The notes below the pieces were generated by a model. That model had not been told where the DNA came from. It made no database searches and saw only the letters and a list, made by a program, of their open reading frames with translations. This document shows, piece after piece, positions 1-7,657 of a stretch of DNA of 18,209 nucleotides. Source of the DNA: CAZYXZ01 sp964651395 (lineage in GTDB: Bacteria > Actinomycetota > Actinomycetes > BP-191). The stretch's first letter is position 1. Each line of letters begins with the position of its first letter. Location of the stretch: positions 1-18,209 of the forward strand of contig CAZYXZ010000069.1 in assembly GCA_964651395.1 (NCBI GenBank), given 5' to 3'. A program made the position numbers and the translations under genes.

Positions 1-724
1 GGTGGATCGGCGGGCGGTAGACGACGTCGAAGCCCATGTCGGCGATCGCCGGCAGCCGTTCCGCGGCCGTCCGCAGCGTGCCGCTGGTCGTGGCGGTGGC
101 GCCTTCGGAACGCGGGAAGAACTCGTACCAGGCGCCGAAGAGCGCTCGCGGCCGGTCCACCCAGATGGCCAGCCTGTCGCCGCTGGTCACCAGCCGGCGC
201 AGCGGTTGGCGCTCCAGCACGTCGAGCAGCTGCGCCGACCCGGCCACCGCGACCCGCTCGTCCAGGTCCGCGGACTCGTCGCGGAGGATCTCGATCGCCT
301 GAGCTGCGATCTTGCGTTCGCTGGTCGAGCGGGTGCCACCCGGGAGCCCGGCCAGGACTTCCTCGAGCAGCAGCGCGCCCTCCTCCAGCTCGAGGGCGAC
401 GTGCTGACCAGCGGCGTGCTTCACCTCGATCGCGTGCCGCCACGTGGCGACTGGATCCGCCCACCCCTCCACCTGGAACTGCCAGCGGCCCATCCGGTCG
501 GTCGTGATCGCGCCCGTGAAGCGTTCGAAGCCGGCGTTGTGCAGGGGCACGCGATAGGTGCGGCCGCCGGGAGGGCGTACGGCGACGTTGGCTCCGACTG
601 CGTCGTGGCCGTCGCGGAACACGGTGGCGCTGATCGGCACCGTCTCGCCGACCACCGCGCGCGCGGGCCACCGACCGCATGCGACCTGCGGCCGGACGTC
701 GGTGATGACGATCCGCCCGATCAC
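1..724 (-). CDS. glgE: GlgE, alpha-1,4-glucan:maltose-1-phosphate maltosyltransferase (partial, N-terminal 241 residues)
   Basis: GlgE is a cytosolic GH13_3 enzyme that transfers maltosyl units from maltose-1-phosphate onto the non-reducing ends of alpha-1,4-glucan. Only the N-terminal third is in the window; the gene runs off the left edge. The visible protein begins MIGRIVITDVRPQVACGRWP and continues RAVVGETVPISATVFRDGHD, typical of the beta-sandwich N-domain of GlgE. A helical stretch (DESADLDERV, then LLDVLERQPLRRLV) leads to WVDRPRALFGAWYEFFPRSE and ADMGFDVVYRPPIHP, the opening of the catalytic barrel. The start is GTG at 724; an in-frame stop lies just upstream at 736-734, so no longer start is possible. 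There is no clear Shine-Dalgarno, but a TAGGTT hexamer ends six bases before the GTG, which suggests a leaderless transcript. The gene diverges from glgP. The family call is firm; catalytic residues lie outside the window. Confidence 0.95.
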   Translation of the reverse strand, partial: MIGRIVITDVRPQVACGRWPARAVVGETVPISATVFRDGHDAVGANVAVRPPGGRTYRVPLHNAGFERFTGAITTDRMGRWQFQVEGWADPVATWRHAIEVKHAAGQHVALELEEGALLLEEVLAGLPGGTRSTSERKIAAQAIEILRDESADLDERVAVAGSAQLLDVLERQPLRRLVTSGDRLAIWVDRPRALFGAWYEFFPRSEGATATTSGTLRTAAERLPAIADMGFDVVYRPPIH

Positions 725-778
725 ACGGCCAACCTACCCGGAGTCTTGAAAGGCAAGCCGCCTGGATACGCTGCACTC
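725..778. promoter_or_regulatory. Divergent promoter region between glgE and glgP
   Basis: This 54-bp gap serves two divergent genes. On the plus strand TTGAAA (746-751) and TACGCT (767-772) resemble -35 and -10 boxes; six bases separate TACGCT from the glgP ATG. On the minus strand TTGCCT (756-751) and TAGGTT (736-731) do the same, again with six bases to the glgE GTG. The two -35-like boxes adjoin inside the dyad CTTG-AAAGG-CAAG (745-757). The spacers (15 and 14 bases) are shorter than the usual 16 to 18, so the -10 elements are better supported than the -35 elements. Neither start has a convincing ribosome binding site, which fits leaderless mRNAs. Confidence 0.45.
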
Positions 779-3324
779 ATGAGAGCGCTTCGGCGGTTCA
801 CGGTGCGGGCCCGGTTGCCCGAGCCGCTGCTGCCACTGGGCGAGCTGGTCATGAACCTGCGCTGGTCCTGGCACCATCCCTCGCAGGATCTCTTCGCCGC
901 GGTCGAGCCGGAGCTGTGGGAGGAGTTCGGCCACGACCCGGTGCGCATGCTCGGCGAGGTGACAGCCGACCGGCTGGCCGAGCTGGCCGCCGATGGTGAG
1001 TTCCTCGCCCGCCTGCACGAGATCCACGACGATCTGCAGCGCTACCTGACCGAGCCACGCTGGTACCAGGGTCTCGAGGACGCCCCTCAGTCGATCGCCT
1101 ACTTCTCTCCGGAGTACGGCATCACCGACGTGCTCCCGCAGTACTCGGGCGGCCTCGGCATCCTCGCCGGTGACCATCTCAAGGCGGCGAGCGACCTGGG
1201 CGTGCCCATCGTCGGCGTGGGGCTGCTCTACCGGCGGGGGTACTTCCGCCAGACGCTGTCCACCGACGGCTGGCAGCTCGAGCAGTACCCGCCGCTCGAC
1301 CCGCACGGCCTGCCGCTGACGATGCTCACCCGCCCCGACGGGACTGCCATGCGCGTGTCGGTCGCACTGCCCGGTGGCGGCCGGCTGCACGCGCAGGTCT
1401 GGAAGGTGCAGGTCGGACGGGTGCCGCTGCTGCTGCTCGACTCCGACGTTGAGGAGAACGCGCCGTCCGAGCGGGAGGTGACGGACCGCCTCTACGGCGG
1501 CGGCTCGGACCACCGGCTGCTGCAGGAGATCCTGCTCGGAGTCGGCGGCGTGCGTGCGCTTCGCGAGTTCGACGTGCGGCCCGAGGTGTTNNNNNNNNNN
1601 TCCACACCAACGAGGGGCACGCCGGCTTCCTCGGCATCGAGCGGTGGCGCCGGCTGGTCGAGGAGGGGCTCGACGTCGACACGGCGCTCGAGCTGGTCCG
1701 TGCGGGGACGGTCTTCACGACGCACACGCCCGTGCCCGCGGGCATCGACCGCTTCCCGCGCGAGCTGGTCGCGCAGTACTTCTCAGCCGAGGACAGCCCG
1801 GTCCCTGTCGAGCGCCTCCTCGAGCTGGGCGCGGAGCCCAACGGCGAGGAGCCGATCTTCAACATGGCGGTCATGGGCCTGCGCCTCGCCCAGCGGGCCA
1901 ACGGGGTGAGCCGCCTCCATGGCGACGTCTCGCGGGCCATGTTCGCCGGTCTGTGGCCCGGCTTCGACCCGGACGAGGTGCCGATCCGGCACATCACGAA
2001 CGGCGTGCACGCGCTCACGTGGGTCGCGCGGCCCGTCCTCGAGCTGGCCGCCCGCGAGATCGGCCCGGAGCTGACCGAGGGCGCGAAGTCGTGGGACGAG
2101 ATCGAGCACGTGGCCGACGAGAGCGTCTGGGCGGTCCGTCGCGAGCTGCGCGAGAACCTGATCGGCGAGGTACGCCGGCGGCTGCGCCTCTCGGGCGTCA
2201 CGCGAGGCGCCGACGAGGCCGAGCTGGGCTGGATCGACACCGCCTTCGACCCCGACATCCTGACCGTGGGATTCGCCCGGCGTGTCCCGTCGTACAAGCG
2301 GCTGACGCTCATGCTCCGCGACCCGGAACGGCTGACCGCCCTGCTGCTGCACCCGCAACGGCCGATGCAGCTGGTCGTGGCCGGCAAGTCGCACCCGGCG
2401 GACGACGGCGGCAAGACGCTGATCCGCGAGATCGTGCAGTTCGCGGACCAGGCCGAGGTGCGTCACCGCATCGCCTTCCTCCCGGACTACGACATCTCGC
2501 TGGCGCGCTTCCTGGTCTCGGGCTGCGACGTCTGGCTGAACAACCCCCTGCGGCCGCTCGAAGCCTGCGGGACGAGCGGGATGAAGTCCGCGCTGAACGG
2601 CGGGCTCAACCTCTCCATCCGCGACGGGTGGTGGGACGAGCTCTTCGACGGCGAGAACGGGTGGGCGATCCCGTCGGCCGCCGGTGCGGTGGACCCGGAC
2701 CGTCGCGACGAGCTCGAGGCGCAGGCGCTCTACGACCTTCTCGAGGGCTCCGTGCTGCCGCGCTTCTACGAGTCCGACGGAGACCAGCCTCCGCGGCGAT
2801 GGACGTCGATGGTCAAGCACACCCTGAAGAGCTTGGGCCCGGCGGTCCTCGCGTCGCGGATGGTTCGCGACTACGTCTACCAGCTCTACGTGCCCGCGGC
2901 GCGCACGAGCCGGGTGCTCGGCGGCGACGACGCGAAGGCAGCCCGCGACCTCGCCGAGTGGCGGCGCGCGGTGCGCAGCGCGTGGCCGGGCGTGCGCGTC
3001 GCACACGTGGATGCGGCCACGCCGTCCGACAGCCCCGAGCTGGGACAGCAGCTCACGATGCGCGCGATCGTCACGCTGCCCGGTCTGACGCCGGACGACG
3101 TGGAGGTACAGGCCGTGTACGGGCGTGTGGACGAGTCCGACCAGATCAGCCGCGCCGGCGCAGCGGTGCTGCGCCTGGTCGAGTCGGTCGGTCAGGACGC
3201 CTACCGCTACGAGGGCGAGATCCCGCTGGCGAGCACGGGACCGTTCGGCTACACCGTGCGCGTCCTGCCGCGGCACCCGCTGCTCGCCGACCTGGCCGAC
3301 CTCGGGCTGGTCGCCAGCGCCTGA
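779..3324 (+). CDS. glgP: GlgP, alpha-glucan (glycogen) phosphorylase, interrupted by an assembly gap
   Basis: This GT35 enzyme releases glucose-1-phosphate from the ends of alpha-1,4-glucan with pyridoxal phosphate as cofactor. The N-terminus (LPEPLLPLGELVMNLRWSWH) is the DUF3417-type domain of the short bacterial and archaeal glucan phosphorylases. YFSPEYGITDVLPQYSGGLG near residue 109 is the glucan-phosphorylase glycine-rich block, and EACGTSGMKSALNGG holds the PLP lysine, about residue 599. The frame changes across the ten Ns at 1591-1600: it is frame 2 up to Val270 and frame 1 from HTNEGHAGFLG onward. Removing the Ns and one duplicated T gives an uninterrupted 844-residue protein with the family motif EVFHTNEGHAG, so I treat the gene as intact. 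The start ATG sits six bases after a TACGCT box. It stands alone on its strand, divergent from glgE. Confidence 0.97.
1591..1600. other. Assembly gap (ten Ns) inside glgP
   Basis: The ten Ns split the codons between Val270 and the HTNEGH motif of glgP. The left contig ends GTGTT and the right begins TCCACACC. Joining them with a one-base overlap on T restores GTG TTC CAC ACC, that is V-F-H-T. The gap is therefore probably of size minus one and no sequence is missing. Confidence 0.9.
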
Positions 3325-3337
3325 CCCGCGCAAATCG

Positions 3338-3384
3338 GGGCAAGTCGCCCAATGGGTTGCCCAACGCCCGCCTGCGGCTACCAT
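3338..3384 (+). promoter_or_regulatory. Candidate promoter and inverted repeat ahead of the prepilin gene
   Basis: In the 97 bp between glgP and the prepilin gene, TTGCCC (3357-3362) and TACCAT (3379-3384) form a -35/-10 pair with a 16-base spacer, which would give a leader of about 30 bases. The -35 box is also the right arm of an inverted repeat GGGCAA (3338-3343) / TTGCCC, with a nested CCCA-A-TGGG in its loop. That repeat could be an operator or a weak terminator of glgP; no T-run follows it. Confidence 0.35.
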
Positions 3385-3421
3385 CCAGGGAGCCACCTTG
3401 TCTCGGGGGAGGGGGTGGAAC

Positions 3422-3838
3422 ATGAAACGACATCGTGGCGAGCGCGGCTTCACCCTGATCGAGCTGCTTGTCGTCATCCTCATCATCGGAATCCTTGCGG
3501 GGATCGCGATCCCCATGTATCTCAAGCAGCGACGCAAGGGGTACAGAGCCGCCGCTACGGCGGACATGAAGAACGCTGCGCTCGCAGTAGAGACCTACTC
3601 CACGAACGACGGCTCGTTCCTCGGCATGAATCTCGCGGACGAGAACTCCGCGTTGCTGAAGTCGGAGGGCTACAACCTCAGCCCGTGGAGCGACCTGATC
3701 GTGTACGCCAGCGCCACGGAGTTCTGCATCCGGGGCAAGCACAAGGACCTGCCCGGCCTCGAACTCGTCTTCACGAGCCAACGGGGTGCGGTGGAGGTGG
3801 GCACACCGGGGGAGTTCCCCTGCGCGCCGTACCCCTAG
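3422..3838 (+). CDS. Type IV prepilin-like protein (class III signal peptide)
   Basis: A 138-residue pilin or pseudopilin. The N-terminus has a short basic leader, then the prepilin peptidase site RG^FTLIELLVVILIIGILAG: cleavage is expected between Gly9 and Phe10, with Glu at +5 of the mature protein, followed by a hydrophobic helix of about 20 residues ending at Pro31. A polar helix (KQRRKGYRAAATADMKNAAL) leads into a small globular domain. There are only two cysteines, Cys102 and Cys134, placed to form a C-terminal disulfide loop. A strong purine-rich ribosome site (GGGGGAGGGGG, 3405-3415) lies about six bases before the ATG. No peptidase, ATPase or other pilus gene is present in the window, so assembly would need machinery encoded elsewhere. 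The gene ends tail to tail with glgX, sharing the palindrome CTAG. I cannot tell a major pilin from a minor one. Confidence 0.92.
   Translation: MKRHRGERGFTLIELLVVILIIGILAGIAIPMYLKQRRKGYRAAATADMKNAALAVETYSTNDGSFLGMNLADENSALLKSEGYNLSPWSDLIVYASATEFCIRGKHKDLPGLELVFTSQRGAVEVGTPGEFPCAPYP
3835..3838. other. Convergent stop codons sharing one CTAG (prepilin / glgX)
   Basis: The prepilin TAG (3836-3838) and the glgX TAG (3837-3835, minus) are read from the two strands of the same CTAG. The genes overlap by four bases and there is no space for a terminator between them. Confidence 0.95.
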
Positions 3839-5928
3839 GCCGATCGCTCGGCGGCCAGTAGGACGACACTGCGCCCGGTCACGGTGATCTCCGTGGCCGG
3901 GCGCAGTCGTGTCCCCCCGGCCCCCTCGTCGAGCGCCGTGCCCGCGTGGGCCGTGTCCAGGAGCAGGCGGTAGCCGTCCGCCCACGGCGGGCCGGGCAGG
4001 ACGACGGGCACCGGGTCGGGGCCCGCATGCAGCAGCACGAGGAAGCTGTCGTCGCGGACCTGCTCGCCGCGCGGACCGCGGGTGTGGATCTCGTCGCCGT
4101 CGAGGAACATCCCGATCGTCGCGACGTCCGGCGCCGACCAGTCGGCGTCGTCCATCTCCCGGCCGCTCGACGTGAACCACCCGATGTCCTTGTGTCCGGA
4201 CCCGAACGACTGCCTGCCGAGGAAGAACGCCCGGCGCCGGAAGACCGGGTGCGCCTGCCGCAGCTCGACGAGCCGTGCGACGTAGTCGTGCAGCTCGGTG
4301 TCCGTCCTTGCCCAGTCGACCCACGACACCTCGTTGTCCTGGGCGTACGCGTTGTTGTTGCCGAGCTGGGTGCGCCCGATCTCGTCGCCGGCCAGCAGCA
4401 TCGGCACGCCGGCAGAGAGCAGCAGCGTGGTGAGCAGGTTTCGCCGCTGCCGGGCCCGCAGCGCCACCACGGCGCTGTCGTCGGTCTCGCCCTCGACGCC
4501 GCAGTTCCAGGACCGGTTGTCGTCCGTGCCGTCCCGGTTGTCCTCGCCGTTGGCCTCGTTGCGCTTCTGCTCGTACGTGACGAGATCACGCAAGGTGAAC
4601 CCGTCGTGCGCCGTCACATAGTTGATGCTCGCGTACGGGCGCCGGCCGTCGTCCTGGTAGAGATCGCTCGAGCCGGTGAGCCGGAACGCCAGCTCGGCGA
4701 CGCCCGTCCGGCGCCCGGCCCAGAAGTCGCGGACGGTGTCGCGGTACCGGCCGTTCCACTCGGTCCACAACGGCGGAAAGCCACCGACCTGGTATCCGCC
4801 CTCGCCCAGGTCCCAAGGCTCGGCGATCAGCTTCACGCGGGAGACGACCGGATCCTGCTGCACGATGTCGAAGAACGTGGACAGCCGGTCGACGGCGTGG
4901 AAGCCGCGCGCGAGTGCGGCCGCGAGGTCGAAGCGGAAGCCGTCCACATGCATCTCGGTCACCCAGTACCGCAGCGAGTCCATGATCAGCTGCAGTGCGT
5001 GCGGGTTGCGCACGTTGAGGGTGTTGCCGCAGCCGGTGTAGTCGGCGTACCGGTCCGCGGCGTCCTTGTGCAGCAGGTAGTAGGCGCCGTTGTCGAGCCC
5101 GCGGAAGGACAGCGTCGGGCCGGTCTCGTCGCCCTCCGCCGTGTGGTTGTAGACGACGTCGAGGATGACTTCGATGTTCGCCGCGTGGAGGGCACGAACC
5201 ATGGACTTGAAGTCGCTGACCTGCTGTCCGCGCCGGCCCCTCGCGCTGTACGCGGCGTGCGGCGCGAAATAGCCGAGGGAGTTGTAGCCCCAGTAGTTGG
5301 TCAGGCCGCGCGACACCGTGGCCGGCTCGCTGACGAAGTGGTGGACGGGCATGAGCTCCACGGCCGTCACGCCCAGTCCGGTCAGGTACTCGAGCACCGC
5401 GGGATGGGCGAGACCGCCATACGTGCCGCGCAGCTCGGCGGGAACGTCGGGATGCCGGTGCGTAAAGCCCTTCACGTGCAGCTCGTAGATCACGGTGTCC
5501 GCCCACGCGACGTCCGGCCGGTGGTCACCGGTCCAGTCGAACTCGTCGTGCACCACGACGGCCTTCGGAACGAACGGCGCGCTGTCCGCAGGGCCGCCGA
5601 AGACGGACTCGTCGTAGGTCAGGTCGCCGTCGATGGCCCGGGCGTACGGGTCGAGGAGCAGCTTGGCCGGGTTCCACCGCGCTCCCCACGGCGGGTCGTA
5701 GGGACCGTCGACGCGGAAGCCGTAGCGTTGCCCCGGACCGACCTCCGGCGCGTAGCCGTGCCAGACGTGGCGCGTCACCTCCGTCAGCGGCATCCGGTGC
5801 TCGCGGTCGTCGTCGTCGAACAGGCAGAGCTCGACCGCCGTGCCGCCGTCCGTGAAGACCGCGAAGTTCGTGCCGCCGCCGTCCCACGTCGCGCCCAGCG
5901 GTTCGGGACGCCCGGGCCAGGTGGTCAG
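3835..5928 (-). CDS. glgX: GlgX, glycogen debranching enzyme (GH13_11)
   Basis: GlgX hydrolyses alpha-1,6 branches of glycogen limit dextrins, after phosphorylase has shortened the outer chains. Counting from the chosen start, residues about 5-95 form a CBM48 domain (PLGATWDGGGTNFAVF). The GH13 barrel follows with all four conserved regions: VILDVVYNHT (Asp257), GFRFDLAAAL (nucleophile Asp334), LIAEPWD (acid Glu370) and YVTAHDGFTL (His441-Asp442). At 697 residues it has the usual GlgX length. No ATG, GTG or TTG lies in frame near the N-terminus. The best start is CTG at 5928: it is preceded at six bases by GGGAG and forms a CTGA overlap with the stop of the upstream hydrolase, the same geometry as common ATGA couplings. 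The exact start is inferred; the function is firm. It is probably co-transcribed with the hydrolase. Confidence 0.95.
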   Translation of the reverse strand: MTTWPGRPEPLGATWDGGGTNFAVFTDGGTAVELCLFDDDDREHRMPLTEVTRHVWHGYAPEVGPGQRYGFRVDGPYDPPWGARWNPAKLLLDPYARAIDGDLTYDESVFGGPADSAPFVPKAVVVHDEFDWTGDHRPDVAWADTVIYELHVKGFTHRHPDVPAELRGTYGGLAHPAVLEYLTGLGVTAVELMPVHHFVSEPATVSRGLTNYWGYNSLGYFAPHAAYSARGRRGQQVSDFKSMVRALHAANIEVILDVVYNHTAEGDETGPTLSFRGLDNGAYYLLHKDAADRYADYTGCGNTLNVRNPHALQLIMDSLRYWVTEMHVDGFRFDLAAALARGFHAVDRLSTFFDIVQQDPVVSRVKLIAEPWDLGEGGYQVGGFPPLWTEWNGRYRDTVRDFWAGRRTGVAELAFRLTGSSDLYQDDGRRPYASINYVTAHDGFTLRDLVTYEQKRNEANGEDNRDGTDDNRSWNCGVEGETDDSAVVALRARQRRNLLTTLLLSAGVPMLLAGDEIGRTQLGNNNAYAQDNEVSWVDWARTDTELHDYVARLVELRQAHPVFRRRAFFLGRQSFGSGHKDIGWFTSSGREMDDADWSAPDVATIGMFLDGDEIHTRGPRGEQVRDDSFLVLLHAGPDPVPVVLPGPPWADGYRLLLDTAHAGTALDEGAGGTRLRPATEITVTGRSVVLLAAERSA

Positions 5929-6869
5929 GCCGGGCTCCCGGCGTGCAGCACGCTGACCCGCCCGCGCCGCCGGCGCTCGGCCGGGACGAGAGCTCCGTCG
6001 GCCGGGACTGCGGAGAGGCCGCGGGCGCCGGCGCGCCGCGACCGCTCCAGCATGGCGTGGACGACGAGGGCGTCGTGCAGGAGGTCGCCGAACGCGTCCG
6101 GCTCGGTGAGCAGCCAGCCGTGCCGCCCCTGGACGACCTCCGGCGGGAGGACGTGCGCGAGCTCGGCGAAGGCGCCGGGGAGGACGCGGCGGTCTCGGTC
6201 GCCCCAGACGAACAGGGTGGGCAGCCCGGCGGCCATGACCGCCTCGGCCTCCTCGGTCAGGTCGGCGGCGAGCGCGAGCAGCCCGGTCAAGGTGAGCGTG
6301 ACCGGCCGGCGCACGACGTTGGGCACGAGGTCGCGGGCGAAGCCCTGGGCGAGGTTGGCCAGGTGCGCCGGGCGCATGCGCAGCAGCCCGCGCGGGTCGG
6401 CCTCGGCGCCGGCCGCGATCGCCCACTGCCACCACGGCCGGGACGTGATCGTGCCGCCCCGCGAGGGCGAGCCTCCGACGCTGTTGAGCAGGGTGAGCGA
6501 CCTGGCCAGGTCCGGGCGGTCGTGGGCGAGCTGCAGGGCGACGCCGCCACCGAAGGAGTGGCCCATGACGAAGGCCGGCTTGCCGAGGTCGAGAGTGTCG
6601 ACGAACGACGCGACCTGCGCGGCGTACGCCGGCATGGAGACGGCCGACCAGGGCAGGCGCGCGCTGGCCCCGAAGCCGGGCAGCGTCGGCGCCACGACGC
6701 GGACGCCGGCCCGGACCAGGCGCCGCAGAGCGGTGGCGTACGTGCGCGGGGACAGGCCCCACCCGTGCAGGAACAGCAGTGGATCGCCGCTGCCCATCGA
6801 CAGGTAGGACATGCGGGTGCCGTCGACGCGGACGCTGTCCCACCGCGGGACGACGGGTGAGCGAGGCAC
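5925..6869 (-). CDS. Alpha/beta-fold hydrolase (Ser nucleophile)
   Basis: A 314-residue alpha/beta hydrolase of unknown substrate. The oxyanion segment is HGWG (35-38), the nucleophile elbow GHSFGG (Ser105), the acid most likely Asp226 in WGDRDRRVLP, and the base His250 in GRHGWLL. A cap of about 60 residues (WWQWAIAAG onward) lies between the elbow and the acid. The last 40 residues are rich in Arg and Ala (RSRRAGARG, AERRRRGR) and look disordered. There is no signal peptide, so it is probably cytosolic. The start GTG at 6869 has no Shine-Dalgarno but follows a TACGCT box by six bases, identical in box and spacing to glgP. It overlaps the glgX start by four bases, so the two should be translated together; whether its substrate relates to glycogen is unknown. 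It could be an esterase, lipase or thioesterase-like enzyme. Confidence 0.88.
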   Translation of the reverse strand: MPRSPVVPRWDSVRVDGTRMSYLSMGSGDPLLFLHGWGLSPRTYATALRRLVRAGVRVVAPTLPGFGASARLPWSAVSMPAYAAQVASFVDTLDLGKPAFVMGHSFGGGVALQLAHDRPDLARSLTLLNSVGGSPSRGGTITSRPWWQWAIAAGAEADPRGLLRMRPAHLANLAQGFARDLVPNVVRRPVTLTLTGLLALAADLTEEAEAVMAAGLPTLFVWGDRDRRVLPGAFAELAHVLPPEVVQGRHGWLLTEPDAFGDLLHDALVVHAMLERSRRAGARGLSAVPADGALVPAERRRRGRVSVLHAGSPA

Positions 6870-6916
6870 TGTGGCAGCGTAGCTGCGGATCTGGTCGTGG
6901 GAGGGAGTTCGGCGCG
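6870..6916. promoter_or_regulatory. Divergent start region (hydrolase / NAD(P)-binding protein)
   Basis: This 47-bp gap separates two divergent genes. On the minus strand TACGCT (6881-6876) lies six bases before the hydrolase GTG and is the best -10 candidate; I see no good -35 for it. On the plus strand GGGAGGGAG (about 6900-6908) is a ribosome binding site for the ATG at 6917. I found no clear plus-strand promoter hexamers in this gap. Confidence 0.35.
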
Positions 6917-7657
6917 ATGCCTGTGGTGGTCACCGGTGCGGACACCAGGCTGGGTGCGCTCGTGCTCGCACGGCTGGTCGGCGGTGGGCTGGACCTGCGC
7001 GCGACGGTGGACGACCGCAGCGCGGTTGCCCCACTCGTCGCGCAGGGCGTCAAGACCGCGGTCAACGACCTCGCGGACACGGAGCGCCTCGGCGCGGTGC
7101 TCGACGGCGCGCACACGGTCATTCACCTCCGCGGTGCCGACACCGGCGCGCACTCCGTCGTGGACGGCGTCGCGGACGTCCTCGCTGCGGCGGAGGACAG
7201 CGGGGTCGAGCGCATCGTCACGATGGCTCCCCTGCGCTCGCAGGCGACGATGGCGGACGGCGGCGTGGGCGCGCTCAAGGCGAGCGGTTACGACGTCGTG
7301 CTGCTCGGCATCGGCGCCGTCCTCGCACCGCTCGACCCCGGGCAACGACCGCCCTCGTGGCCCGCGACGCAACGCCTCGCGCCCTTCTGGGTGGACGACC
7401 TGGCCGCGGCCTTCGTTGCCGCGGACCGGCTGCGTGGCCTGCACGGTGTGGTCGACGTCGACGCCGTCGGCAGCGACGTCGTGACCGGCGCCGAGCTCGA
7501 CCGGCTGCTCGGCGTGCGCGGGTGGCGGCGCCACCGCGGACCGGCACGCGACGAGCTCGACCTGGTGGGCGACGCGGGCAGCTCCGTTCGTGCGGTCCTC
7601 GGTATCGAGCCGACGCCGCTGAGCGCGCAGGTCGAGGCCCTGCGTCGCGGCTTGTAG
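6917..7657 (+). CDS. NAD(P)-binding Rossmann-fold protein (atypical SDR / NmrA-like)
   Basis: A 246-residue protein opening with a beta strand and a dinucleotide-binding loop, MPVVVTGADTRLGALVLARL. The loop is TGADTRLG, an atypical glycine pattern that keeps only two of the usual glycines. Strand ends typical of extended or atypical SDRs follow: LRATVDD near residue 30, a DL pair at 51-52, and AHTVIHLRGAD at 65-75. The usual YxxxK catalytic pair is not evident, so it may bind NAD(P) without standard dehydrogenase chemistry. The start ATG at 6917 is chosen because GGGAGGGAG precedes it and the Rossmann strand begins at once; longer in-frame extensions read back through the divergent hydrolase. 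It lies 49 bases before the enoyl-CoA hydratase gene and probably heads that operon. The substrate is unknown. Confidence 0.82.
   Translation: MPVVVTGADTRLGALVLARLVGGGLDLRATVDDRSAVAPLVAQGVKTAVNDLADTERLGAVLDGAHTVIHLRGADTGAHSVVDGVADVLAAAEDSGVERIVTMAPLRSQATMADGGVGALKASGYDVVLLGIGAVLAPLDPGQRPPSWPATQRLAPFWVDDLAAAFVAADRLRGLHGVVDVDAVGSDVVTGAELDRLLGVRGWRRHRGPARDELDLVGDAGSSVRAVLGIEPTPLSAQVEALRRGL

Noticed and set aside
2..778. Long open frame on the plus strand running into glgP from the left edge
   Set aside because: It is the complement of glgE. The minus-strand frame gives recognisable GlgE sequence, and the glgP family N-terminus begins at 779.
1554..1732. glgP as a frameshifted pseudogene or two genes
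   Set aside because: The frame change coincides with the N gap and is resolved by a one-base overlap; conserved motifs continue on both sides.
3946..6807. Very long plus-strand open frame opposite glgX and the hydrolase
   Set aside because: No recognisable domain and low-complexity composition; the minus strand encodes clear enzymes over the same bases.
6779..6916. N-terminal extension of the NAD(P)-binding protein
   Set aside because: It would overlap the divergent hydrolase, is Arg-rich, and the ribosome site and Rossmann strand point to ATG 6917.
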